Program-made: the position numbers and the translations under genes
Part shown: piece after piece, positions 17,263 through 26,293 of the stretch
Position numbering within the stretch: position 1 is the stretch's first letter
Layout: every line of letters begins with the position of its first letter
Assembly: GCA_947647595.1 (NCBI GenBank)
Contig: CANSKZ010000004.1
Location: forward strand, 1 to 64,000
DNA length: 64,000 bases
Direction of reading: 5' to 3'
From: an uncultured Clostridium sp.
Lineage (GTDB): Bacteria > Bacillota > Clostridia > TANB77 > CAG-508
The notes under the pieces: generated by a model
Database searches by the model: none
What the model was told of the DNA's origin: nothing
The model's input: only the letters and a program-made list of their open reading frames with translations

Positions 17263-18535
17263 GTGCTTGAGAAGATATTGTTCAATTTAGTAGCTTTCTC
17301 AATATTCATCATTATATTTTTTAAGATAATCCGAAAAAATGATACAAATTATATTGGAGTTCTAGTATTGCAAGCCATTCGGAATTGCCATTAGTTTTAT
17401 AGAAATAAAAATAAAAATCGATGCGAATACTTTTTTTATGACACTTCGCTATTTATTTTCTATTATTTTTCCAGTTTTTATTATATTTATGGAATTAAAA
17501 GGTTTGAATTTTTCCGAAATCATAACTGCTTTGGTCGCTCAAATTTTAATTTTGATAGGAAATAGTAAAACTGCGAAAAGTAGATTAATAAAATTGGTTA
17601 CAAAATATCCAGAAAGCTATATTGGCCATAAATTATTAGCTAAAATCTATGAAAAAGAAGGTGGCATGCGAAAAGCCATTGATGAATATGTGAAATTAGT
17701 AGATATCAAAAGAAATGATTATAATTCATATTTTAAAATTGCCGATTTACTAAATGAATTAGGACAAAAAAATGAAGCCATTCAAATGTTAGAAAACTTA
17801 ATGAGGAACAAACCAGATTTGTATGAATGTTCAATTCTTTTAGGAGAACTTTTATGTGAGCAATCCAGATTTAAAGAAGCAGAAAGAGTCTATCAAGAAG
17901 CGTTAAAATTTAGACCAACTGATTTTGATTTATATTACAATTTAGGCATTGTTTATACGATGCTTAGTGATTTTCAAATGGCAAAAGAAATGTATGAAAA
18001 AGCAGCAGAAATTAATCACAGAGCTTATGGTGCTAATTATAGTTTAGGTCAAATTGCCTTCATTCAAGGAGATTTAGAGATTGCTGAAAAATATTTTAAA
18101 CATAGTTTATATGGAGAATTAGAAGCAAAGGCATATTTTCAATTAGCTAAAATTTATGTACTAAAAGGTGAAAAAGATATGGCTATCAACTTTTTAAATA
18201 AAGCAATTGAGCTAGAACCAGAATTGCTTGCAATGGCAAATCAAGAGAAAATTTTCGATAACATTAAACAACATATCACAGTTTCGGTGAAAATGGAAAA
18301 TGAAATGGCAGAAGAAGAAATAGAAGAACCAAAAGCAGATCATTATTTATTAAAACTAGAGCGAAAGGCAAGAGAATATTTAGAATCTACAAATGTTTTA
18401 GTAAGAGATATGAATGAACAACATATCAAACAAAAAGTAGAAAAAACAGTAGATAAAATATTTGAAACCCAAAAACGAGAAAAAGAAAAAAACAAAGAAA
18501 AAGAAGAAAAACAGAAGGAATTAGGCTCCAATTAG
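17263..18535 (+). CDS. Membrane-anchored TPR protein, hidden N-terminus joined by one +1 shift
   Basis: The visible frame starting at 17438 begins inside a hydrophobic region and has no ribosome site. Upstream, a GTG at 17263 (behind ggggg) opens a frame coding for a membrane helix (LFNLVAFSIFIIIFFKIIR). It runs to CGG at 17380 after ATT; skipping the C gives QAIGIAISFIEIKIKID and continues into the TPR frame exactly. The 423-residue result has two or three N-terminal helices, then at least six TPR units (about 95-300, e.g. ALKFRPTDFDLYYNLGIVY) and a charged coiled-coil tail. It is a scaffold-type protein; partner unknown. A promoter-like TATAAT is at about 17214. Confidence 0.75.
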
Positions 18536-18593
18536 AATAATCTTAATTTCCTAGAATACAATGAAATAAATTGATGAGAAAGGAAAGATACAA

Positions 18594-19451
18594 TTGGAAA
18601 AGAAAATTTCGATACTAGGTGGCGATTTAAGAATTGTTCATCTTGCCAAAATGCTTTTAGAAGATGGATTTCAAATAATAACTTTTGCGTTAGAAAAGGC
18701 AGAAGAATTAAAGCAATCACATACCATAAATTTTTGTAGTTCTTTTCAGGAATTTATGCAACAATCTGATACCATTTTAACTTCCATTCCACTATCCAAA
18801 GATGGCGTCTATATCAATACGCCATATAGTGATGTAGCAATACCAATAGAAGAATTTTATCAAAACAGTAAGGGAAAGCAAATTGTTTCAGGAAAACTAG
18901 AGTCGTATTTCAAAAAGGATGAATCCATTGAAGTTTACGATATTCTAGAAGATGAAGAATACACCATTTTAAATGCCATTGCCACAGCCGAAGGAGCCAT
19001 TCAGATTGCGATGGAGGAATATCCTAAAACTTTGTCAAGTTCGAATATTTTAGTTATGGGATTTGGAAGAATTGGAAAAATCGTAGCAAAAATGCTTCAA
19101 GGAATTGGGGCAAAAGTATTTTGTGAAGCTAGAAAAAAAGAAGATTTAGCTTACATACAAGCATTTGGTTATACCCCAATTGACTTATCAGATTTAGAGG
19201 AAAATTTGGGGAAATTTGATATTATTATCAACAATATACCAACGTTAATTTTAGATAAATCTCGTTTGAATTTGTTAAAAAAAGATGTACTTATTCTTGA
19301 TTTAGCTTCCAAACCAGGTGGCGTAGATTTTGAATATGCGAAAAAGCAAAATATCAAAACGATTTGGGCATTGGGGTTACCAGGAAAAGTAGCACCAGTT
19401 AGCGCAGCAGAATATATTAAAAATGTTTTATATCATATTATTGATAAATAA
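18594..19451 (+). CDS. dpaA: Dipicolinate synthase subunit A
   Basis: 285 residues, TTG start behind gaaagga. The N-terminal part carries GGDLRIVHLAKML, and the C-terminal NAD-binding domain has VMGFGRIGKIVAKML and LDLASKPGGVDF, typical of DpaA/SpoVFA. With subunit B this enzyme oxidises dihydrodipicolinate to dipicolinic acid, which loads into the spore core. The usual partner gene dpaB is not adjacent; uppP follows instead. Presence of the gene suggests a spore-forming ancestry. Confidence 0.85.
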   Translation: MEKKISILGGDLRIVHLAKMLLEDGFQIITFALEKAEELKQSHTINFCSSFQEFMQQSDTILTSIPLSKDGVYINTPYSDVAIPIEEFYQNSKGKQIVSGKLESYFKKDESIEVYDILEDEEYTILNAIATAEGAIQIAMEEYPKTLSSSNILVMGFGRIGKIVAKMLQGIGAKVFCEARKKEDLAYIQAFGYTPIDLSDLEENLGKFDIIINNIPTLILDKSRLNLLKKDVLILDLASKPGGVDFEYAKKQNIKTIWALGLPGKVAPVSAAEYIKNVLYHIIDK

Positions 19452-19530
19452 TGGGACACAAAGGAATGAACATCAGGTGAAGAAATTGTAAAAATTATGT
19501 AAAATAAAAAACGAAAGAGAGGAAAAGAAA

Positions 19531-20334
19531 ATGTCAATATTTCAAGCACTTATTTTAGGAATTGTTCAAGGATTAACCGAATTATTACCCGTTTCAAGTT
19601 CAGCACATTTGGCGGTATTTCCATGGATTTTTCATTGGGAGGAAATTCCAGAATCATTTGATATCGCATTACATTTTGGAACGTTACTTGCCATATCTTT
19701 ATTTTTTATCAAAGATTGGATAGCACTTATCAAAGGTGGATTTAATCAGGTTGTGAAAAAAGAGAAAAGCACGGAAGGAAAAATATTCTGGTATTTAGTA
19801 ATTGCAACAATTCCAGCAGGAATTTTAAGTTTGGTTTTAGATAAATTATCGGAAAATCTTTTCCCAGAAGGGTCTCGAATTTATTTAATAGCAATTGCTG
19901 TAGCATTAATCGTAATGGGGCTTGTACTATATTTTGTGGATAAAAAAGCAAAGTCAGAGACAGATTATGAAAATATTTCGCTTGTGCAAGCGGTTTTGAT
20001 TGGAATTTCACAAGCGATTGCAGCAGCATTTCCAGGAGTATCGCGCTCAGGGATTACCATGACAGTAGCAAGAATGTTAAAAGTAGATCGAGAAAGTGCT
20101 GCTAAATATTCTTTTTTGTTGTCCACACCGATTATTTTTGCAGCAGTTTTGGTCAGTTTAAGTTCATTTGAATTTAGTTTAGCGTTTGTTATGGGTGTTT
20201 TGACAAGTTTTATTGTAGGATTAATTGTTATCAAATTTTTATTAAATTATTTGAAAAAAGGGAGCTTTAAAATATTTGCTGTGTATCGAATGATATTTGG
20301 TGCTATCATTTTAGCGCTTACTTTTATTCGATAA
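19531..20334 (+). CDS. uppP: Undecaprenyl-diphosphatase
   Basis: 267-residue polytopic membrane protein (BacA family) that recycles the undecaprenyl pyrophosphate carrier for peptidoglycan synthesis and can give bacitracin tolerance. Hallmarks: GLTELLPVSSSAHL near the N-terminus and FPGVSRSGITMT in the middle. Eight or so helices. No in-frame CGG. Nine bases separate it from the sortase gene, so they may be cotranscribed. Confidence 0.93.
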   Translation: MSIFQALILGIVQGLTELLPVSSSAHLAVFPWIFHWEEIPESFDIALHFGTLLAISLFFIKDWIALIKGGFNQVVKKEKSTEGKIFWYLVIATIPAGILSLVLDKLSENLFPEGSRIYLIAIAVALIVMGLVLYFVDKKAKSETDYENISLVQAVLIGISQAIAAAFPGVSRSGITMTVARMLKVDRESAAKYSFLLSTPIIFAAVLVSLSSFEFSLAFVMGVLTSFIVGLIVIKFLLNYLKKGSFKIFAVYRMIFGAIILALTFIR

Positions 20335-20347
20335 TGGAGGTGATTTT

Positions 20348-20933
20348 ATGAGTGGTGGAAAACATTCCTCAGATGAAGAATTCGAATTTGAAATTAATTT
20401 CGAATTAATAAGAAGTGGTTTGCTGATACTTGTGATTTTTGCAATTATTGCAGGCGTTGTATTTGGTACCTATAAAGTAGTCAATAAAATGAAAGAAGCC
20501 AAAGTGCAGGCAACCTCAACTGAAGAAGTGAAAAAAGTGGAAACGCCTAAATATCCAGTTTTGGGGAAAATTAAAATTGATAAAATTAAGGTAGAACAAC
20601 CAATTTTAGATTCTAAAAAAGAAGAGGCTTTGAAAGAGGGCGTTATCAAATTATATGGTGAAGACTTAAATGAAGAACGGAAATTTTTGTATTGCAGGAC
20701 ATAATTATGATACGATTTTTAAACGATTAGATGAATTAGAAATTGGGGATGAATTTGAAATATTAGATAAGGACAACCATTCTAACCAATATAGAATCAC
20801 GGAGATGCTTTCGATTGAACCAACAGATTTGACACATTTGAAACCAGAGGAAGGAAAAACGCAAATTACATTAATTACGTGCGAAAATTATTCTACGACA
20901 AGGTTACTTGTTAAAGCAGAAATACAAAAATAA
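20348..20933 (+). CDS. Sortase, read with one +1 shift
   Basis: Starts at ATG behind ggaggtg. A membrane helix (about 23-46) precedes a class D/E-like sortase domain. The frame breaks at CGG 20678 after GAA; skipping the C yields NEEGNFCIAGHNYDTIF, the canonical sortase entry block. The catalytic histidine (AGHNY), the cysteine (TLITCEN) and the arginine (TTRLLVKA) all lie after the shift, so without it there would be no active enzyme. Restored length 194 residues. It attaches substrates with LPXTG-like signals to the cell envelope. The next gene encodes a probable substrate. Confidence 0.85.
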
Positions 20934-20952
20934 TAGAAAAGAGGAAAAAGTT

Positions 20953-21558
20953 ATGAAAAAGATAGTTTTAAAAATAGGAATCATCATGATGACTTTCATC
21001 TTTTTTTCCATTCCTATACAAGCAACCCAAACTAATACAGTTACCAATCGAACTTCTTCAAATGAAACAACTAAACAAGTGACACAAGAAGAAACACCAA
21101 CCGAAATTTCTAAAAACGAAACAATGTATGTGCAGGAACGTTGTAATATTCGAGAAAGCTATTCTGTAAATAGTGACCGTGTTGGTGGATTAGATGTGGG
21201 AACGGAGGTAACGGTAATTGCGGAATATAGTAATGGATGGTATAAAATTAAATATGATGGCGGAGAAGCGTATATCAAAGCTGGAATTTTAAGAAGTACA
21301 AAACCAGAAACAGAAGAACCAGAAGAAAATTCCGAAGAACAGCCAGAAGAACAAACACAACCAGATGCAAATATGTCAACCAATACAACACCAGAAAATA
21401 ATACGAATGTAGATACAGAATATGAAAAATTACTTGACGAAATTGGCGTTTTACCAGAAGTAGGATTTAATGTAGCGGATATATTATACGGAGGAAGTAT
21501 TATTTTGGCAATCGTTATTTTAATTGGAATGAAAGATAAAAAAGAGAAACACATTTAA
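20953..21558 (+). CDS. Secreted SH3b-domain protein with LPEVG-type C-terminal sorting-like signal
   Basis: 201 residues. Signal peptide (1-25), a Thr/Glu-rich linker, a bacterial SH3 domain (about 57-115; RCNIRESYSVNSDRVGGLDV, GWYKIKYDGGEAYIKA), a Pro/Glu-rich spacer, then LPEVG, a hydrophobic segment (ILYGGSIILAIVILIGM) and a basic tail KDKKEKHI. That C-terminus has the three parts of a sortase signal, with V in place of T. It sits directly behind the sortase gene, which supports a substrate role. SH3b domains often bind peptidoglycan. Confidence 0.7.
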   Translation: MKKIVLKIGIIMMTFIFFSIPIQATQTNTVTNRTSSNETTKQVTQEETPTEISKNETMYVQERCNIRESYSVNSDRVGGLDVGTEVTVIAEYSNGWYKIKYDGGEAYIKAGILRSTKPETEEPEENSEEQPEEQTQPDANMSTNTTPENNTNVDTEYEKLLDEIGVLPEVGFNVADILYGGSIILAIVILIGMKDKKEKHI

Positions 21559-21575
21559 GAAGGGATGTAGAAAAA

Positions 21576-22427
21576 ATGGCAGAAATATTAGATGGAAAAA
21601 AATTAGCAAAAGAAATTCGAAAAGATTTGAAAAGAGAAGTGGAAAAACTGAAAGAAAAAGGAATTTTTCCCAAACTTGCTGTAATTATGGTGGGTGATAA
21701 CAGCAGTTCAGAAGTATATGTAAAAAATAAATCATTTGCTTGTAAAAAGGTTGGCATCGATTTTGAAGAGTTTTTTTTGGATAAATCTGCTTCTGAAAAA
21801 GAGTTGCTAGAATTGATTGAAACTTTGAATGCAGACAAAACGATAAATGGCATATTATTGCAAAGTCCTGTTCCAAAAGGAATGGATATTAACAAAGCGT
21901 TTCGAACGATTTTACCAGAAAAAGATGTGGATGGATTTCATCCGATGAATGTTGGAAATCTCGTAATTGGAGAAGATTGTTTTATTTCCTGTACGCCATA
22001 TGGTGTTATGAAATTATTAGAAGAATACAAGATTGAAATCGAAGGAAAAAATGCTGTGATTTTGGGAAGAAGCAATATTGTAGGAAAACCAATGGTGCAA
22101 TGTTTACTTACTAAAAATGCAACCATCACAGTTTGCCATTCGAAAACAAAAGAAATTCAAGACATCATCAAACAAGCCGATATTGTGATTTCTGCAATTG
22201 GAAAGCCACATTTTGTAACAAGTGATATGATAAAAGAAGGAGCCGTTGTTGTGGATGTCGGAATCAATCGATTGAAAGATGGAACGATTGCTGGAGATGT
22301 AGAGTTTGAATCAGTAGAGGCAAAAGCAAGTTATATTACACCAGTGCCAGGTGGAGTCGGACCGATGACAATTGCAATGCTATTAGAAAATGTTGTAAAA
22401 GCAACGAAAATACAAAATAATTTATAA
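21576..22427 (+). CDS. folD: Bifunctional methylenetetrahydrofolate dehydrogenase/cyclohydrolase
   Basis: 283 residues. Interconverts 5,10-methylene- and 10-formyl-tetrahydrofolate in one-carbon metabolism. FolD blocks: SEVYVKNKSFACKKVGI with the catalytic tyrosine and lysine, LLQSPVPKGMD, DVDGFHPMNVG, GRSNIVGKPM and TPVPGGVGPMTIAML. Frame intact. Followed by dprA after 59 bases. Confidence 0.95.
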   Translation: MAEILDGKKLAKEIRKDLKREVEKLKEKGIFPKLAVIMVGDNSSSEVYVKNKSFACKKVGIDFEEFFLDKSASEKELLELIETLNADKTINGILLQSPVPKGMDINKAFRTILPEKDVDGFHPMNVGNLVIGEDCFISCTPYGVMKLLEEYKIEIEGKNAVILGRSNIVGKPMVQCLLTKNATITVCHSKTKEIQDIIKQADIVISAIGKPHFVTSDMIKEGAVVVDVGINRLKDGTIAGDVEFESVEAKASYITPVPGGVGPMTIAMLLENVVKATKIQNNL

Positions 22428-22486
22428 GATAAATGGGGGTATATTTTAAGGTAAAATATATCTCTTTTTTATAGGAAGGAGAAAGG

Positions 22487-23355
22487 ATGAAAGAATTATA
22501 TGATATTTGGTTTTCTAAGTTAGATATAAGCAATCAAACCAAACTAGGTTTATTAGAAAACTATAGTACAAAAGAAATTTGGGAATTAGATTTTGAAACA
22601 TTGTTAGAAAATGAAGTGAATGAAAAAGAAATGACTAAAATTGTGAAAAGCAAAAGTTTAGAAGAAGAAAAAAGAAATTTGGAATATATGAAAAATAAAA
22701 ATATTCAGTTAATTTCTGTAAAAGATGAAAAGTATCCACATAAATTGCATCTTATTGATGATAAGCCAGCTTTTTTATATATACGAGGTAATGAAGAAAT
22801 TTTGGATGAAGATAATGTACGGAATGGTAGGTTGCCGAATGGCGAGTCATGCAGGTCAGACAATTGCTAGAGTTTTGGGAAGAGAGTTGGCAAATCGAAA
22901 TATCAATATTGTGAGTGGATTAGCGATTGGAATTGATAAATATGCTCATTTGGGGGCTTTGGATTCCAAAATTGGGAAAACGATTGCAGTGCTAGGTTGT
23001 GGTGTGGCAGATGAAGATATTTATCCATATGAAAATTATAAAGTGTTTGAGAGAATTTTGGAAAAAGGAGGTGCTGTGGTTTCAGAATATGGTTTGGGAA
23101 GTAAGCCAGAAAGAAAGCATTTTCCAGCAAGAAATCGAATCATTAGTGGGCTTTCAGATAAAGTAATTGTGGTAGAAGCGAAAAAAAGAAGTGGTAGTTT
23201 GATTACGGTTAATTGGGCGTTAGAGCAAGGAAAAGATGTTTTTGCTGTGCCACGGAAGTATTTTTTCAAAAAATTCAGTAGGAACCAATAATCTCATTAA
23301 AGAAGGGGCTTATTTGTTTTCAAATATTCAAGATATTTTACAAGAAAAATGTTGA
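22487..23355 (+). CDS. dprA: DNA processing protein DprA, read with two +1 shifts
   Basis: Loads RecA onto incoming single-stranded DNA during natural transformation. An N-terminal helical part is followed by the Rossmann-like DprA core. CGG at 22820 (after GTA) and at 23253 (after CCA) break the frame. Skipping the Cs gives VGMVGCRMASHAGQTIAR and AVPGSIFSKNSVGTNNLIKE, both close to the family consensus, along with intact VSGLAIGIDKYAHLGAL. The restored protein has 288 residues and lacks a C-terminal winged-helix extension. Without shifts only 127 residues would be made. The key glycine of VPG is itself the shifted codon. Confidence 0.88.
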
Positions 23356-23418
23356 TTTAAAAATTTTTATGCGATATAATGCTAAAAAAGGATTGATGAA
23401 ATAAAGGAGGAATTTTAG

Positions 23419-23955
23419 ATGGAAGAATTTTTGAAAAAAACAGGTTGGACGTCCATTATAACGTCTGTTGTTACCGCCATTATTGGTTTAATGCTAATTG
23501 GTAATCCCAATGCGATTATGCATATTGTGGCTTATGTTTTAGGAACAATTTTTATTGTTTTTGGCATTGTGAAACTTATTAGTTATTTTGTTGCGAAAGG
23601 AACCTATGATTTTTATAATTACGAAATGATTTTTGGAATACTAGCCATTATCATTGGCGTAGTTACCATTGCTTATCGCGAAACGATTGCGACGATTTTT
23701 AGAATTATTATTGGAATTTGGATTTTATATAGTGGCTTAATGCGATTAGGCTTGGTTACGAAATTAAAATCTTTACAGGTTAATGAATGGAAATGGGCAT
23801 TGGTGGTTGCTATTTTTATTTTGCTATGTGGAATTTTTGTTATCTTTAATCATGCTGCAATAGGCGTTGCGATTGGGGTTGCCATTTTAATTTATTCGAT
23901 TATGGATATTATAGAAGGCGTTATTTTCTTGAGAAATGTCGATTCTATTTTCTAA
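23419..23955 (+). CDS. HdeD/DUF308-like membrane protein
   Basis: 178 residues with about six membrane helices and short loops, behind aaaggagg. The pattern of paired helices (IGLMLIGNPNAIMHIVAYVLG, repeated in diverged form later) resembles DUF308/HdeD proteins. Function is unknown; some members are linked to acid stress in enterobacteria. Confidence 0.65.
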   Translation: MEEFLKKTGWTSIITSVVTAIIGLMLIGNPNAIMHIVAYVLGTIFIVFGIVKLISYFVAKGTYDFYNYEMIFGILAIIIGVVTIAYRETIATIFRIIIGIWILYSGLMRLGLVTKLKSLQVNEWKWALVVAIFILLCGIFVIFNHAAIGVAIGVAILIYSIMDIIEGVIFLRNVDSIF

Positions 23956-24054
23956 AAAATCAAATTTGTCAATAAATTTGAAAAAAACACTTGAATATTT
24001 TATAGGAATTGTGATATACTTTTAAACGAATGAAAAAAGAAAGGGAGAATCAAA

Positions 24055-25491
24055 ATGAAAATTTTAAAGAAAACAAAAATAGTGGGTACAATCGGACCAG
24101 CTAGTGAAAAGAGATTAGAAGAATTATTTTCTGCAGGGTTGAATGTTTGTAGAATTAATTATTCTCACGGAAGTTATGATGAACAACAAGAAAAAACAGA
24201 AGATATTATCCGTTTAAGAAAAGAATTAGATTTACCAATTCCTATGATTCTTGATATGCAAGGTCCAGAAATCAGAACTGGTATGTTAGTAACAGGAAAA
24301 AATGAAAAAATTAAATTAAAAGATGGACAAAAATTTACGCTTGTATGTGGAGAAGATATTGTTGGTGATGAAAATAGAGTATCTGTATCCTATAAAGAAT
24401 TATATAAAGATTTGAAAACAGGTGCAAAAGTATTAATTGATGATGGTGCAATTGAATTAATAGTTGATAGTATTAATGGTACCGACATTGAATGTACAGT
24501 AGTTCATGGAAATGGATTAGGAAGCAGAAAAACAATGAATTTACCAGGAACTGCAATTCGTTTACCAGCATTAAAACAAAAAGATATTGATGATTTAATT
24601 ACTGCTTGTGAGCATGATTATGATTTTGTGGCTGTATCCTTTACACGAAATGTTGATGATATTAACCAAGTAAGAAAAGTATTAGATGAACATGGTGGAA
24701 CAGATGTGAAAATTGTAACAAAAGTTGAAAACGTAGAAGGTTTGAGCAATATGGAGGAAATTGTAGAAAAAGCAGATGTTCAAATGATTGCTCGTGGCGA
24801 TATGGCAACAGAAACTGACTTTACAGAACCACCAATTATGCAAAAGAAATTCATCAAATTATGCAATGTAGCAAACAAACCAGCGATTACAGCAACTCAA
24901 ATGTTAGAATCCATGACGCATCAACCATTACCAACAAGAGCTGAAGCAAGTGATGTTGCCAATGCTGTTTATGATAGAACAAGTGCAATTATGCTTTCTG
25001 GAGAATGTGCAATGGGGGATTATCCTGTACAGTGCGTTGCAACGATGACCAAAATTGCGACAAGAGTAGAAGGAAATATTGATTACTGGAAAAAATTTGA
25101 AGAAAATGACAATATCAAGTTAGAAAACTTAGAAGACAATATTGCTTATTCAACTTGTGTGATTGCGAAAAATATGAAAGTAAATGCCATTGTTTGTTAT
25201 ACTAATTCTGGAGATTCTGCAAGACGTTTATCTGGAATGGGAGCAGGTTGTCCAATTTTAGCTGTGACAGACAATAGAAGAACATTTAATCAATTAGGAA
25301 TTGCTTGGAACGTTGAACCAGTTTTGGTTGAACAAGATGAAGACAAGAGCAAAGTGATTGAAAAAGGAATCGAAAAATTAAAAGCAAAAGGAATTTTAGA
25401 AACAGGTGATACAGCAATTGTTGCTGGTGGAAAAGATTTTATGAATGGCGTAGCAGAAAGTAAACAAATTGGTGGATATATCAAAATTTAA
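24055..25491 (+). CDS. pyk: Pyruvate kinase
   Basis: Converts phosphoenolpyruvate and ADP to pyruvate and ATP, the last step of glycolysis. 478 residues. Motifs: KIVGTIGPASE, RINYSHGSYDE, ILDMQGPEIRTG, TKVENVEGL, MIARGDMATE and TATQMLESM. It lacks the extra C-terminal PEP-utiliser-like domain seen in many Bacillus enzymes. Own promoter region (ttgaat...gatatact near 23990-24020) and a terminator at 25500. Confidence 0.95.
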   Translation: MKILKKTKIVGTIGPASEKRLEELFSAGLNVCRINYSHGSYDEQQEKTEDIIRLRKELDLPIPMILDMQGPEIRTGMLVTGKNEKIKLKDGQKFTLVCGEDIVGDENRVSVSYKELYKDLKTGAKVLIDDGAIELIVDSINGTDIECTVVHGNGLGSRKTMNLPGTAIRLPALKQKDIDDLITACEHDYDFVAVSFTRNVDDINQVRKVLDEHGGTDVKIVTKVENVEGLSNMEEIVEKADVQMIARGDMATETDFTEPPIMQKKFIKLCNVANKPAITATQMLESMTHQPLPTRAEASDVANAVYDRTSAIMLSGECAMGDYPVQCVATMTKIATRVEGNIDYWKKFEENDNIKLENLEDNIAYSTCVIAKNMKVNAIVCYTNSGDSARRLSGMGAGCPILAVTDNRRTFNQLGIAWNVEPVLVEQDEDKSKVIEKGIEKLKAKGILETGDTAIVAGGKDFMNGVAESKQIGGYIKI

Positions 25492-25499
25492 TTAAAAAG

Positions 25500-25529
25500 A
25501 AAGGAACACAAAATAAAATGTGTTCCTTT
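25500..25529. terminator. Bidirectional terminator between pyk and the DnaJ-like gene
   Basis: Stem aaaggaacaca with tgtgttccttt, A-rich before and T-rich after, serving both converging genes. Confidence 0.8.
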
Positions 25530-26167
25530 TAAAATTTGTCATATTTATCTAAAAAAATCTCATTTTCGTAATTTTGAAATAAGTCATAGAGAAAATCATC
25601 TAAAGTTTTGAAATCATCTGGTTCAGTATAATCAAAATTGTTCTCGTCAAAAGTGTCTTCTGATCTGGTATCTTGTTCTTCGATAGAATTTGAAGGAATT
25701 TCTGTATTTGTAGATGAATCAATAGAATGATTTAGATAATATTTTACTTCAATTAAATTAATCAAAAATAAAGCCAAAATTAAAATCAAAATGGCAATGA
25801 AAATTTGTAATTGTCGTTTTTTATCAAGTCTATTAAATTTTGCTAGAATCCATTTGCTAAAAGACCATTGCGTTTTAGAAGATGTATCATTATATACTGT
25901 TTTGGACTCAGAAGAAGGGGCGGAAGTAGAATTATAGTTAGTGGAAGAATGAGAAGCAGTGTTTAAATATGCATCGTATTCCGATTTTTTTTCTGGATTT
26001 GATAAAATATCGTATGCTTCATTAATTTCTTTCATCTTTTTTTCTGCAAAATTTTTATCGCCAACATATAAATCAGGGTGATATTTTTTAACCAATTCTT
26101 TATAAGAACTTTTGATTTGCCTATCTGAAGCAGTTTTTGGAATTTTTAATATTTTATAATAATTCAT
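25529..26167 (-). CDS. Membrane-anchored J-domain protein
   Basis: 212 residues. Residues 1-66 are a J-domain ([20 protein letters not shown], then [10 protein letters not shown] with the HPD motif that stimulates Hsp70). A Ser/Thr-rich linker, one membrane helix (about 118-142, [17 protein letters not shown]) and an acidic tail follow. It is not canonical DnaJ, since the Gly/Phe region and zinc fingers are missing. It probably recruits DnaK to a membrane client. Confidence 0.75.
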   Translation of the reverse strand: MNYYKILKIPKTASDRQIKSSYKELVKKYHPDLYVGDKNFAEKKMKEINEAYDILSNPEKKSEYDAYLNTASHSSTNYNSTSAPSSESKTVYNDTSSKTQWSFSKWILAKFNRLDKKRQLQIFIAILILILALFLINLIEVKYYLNHSIDSSTNTEIPSNSIEEQDTRSEDTFDENNFDYTEPDDFKTLDDFLYDLFQNYENEIFLDKYDKF

Positions 26168-26293
26168 AATTTACTCCTACTTATATTATAAAATAGATTT
26201 CGATAAAATACAACAAATATTGATAATATTCGTAAAAAACTTGAAAAATATGAAAAAATGTTATACAATCAATTTAAAATTAGGAGGCAAAAA

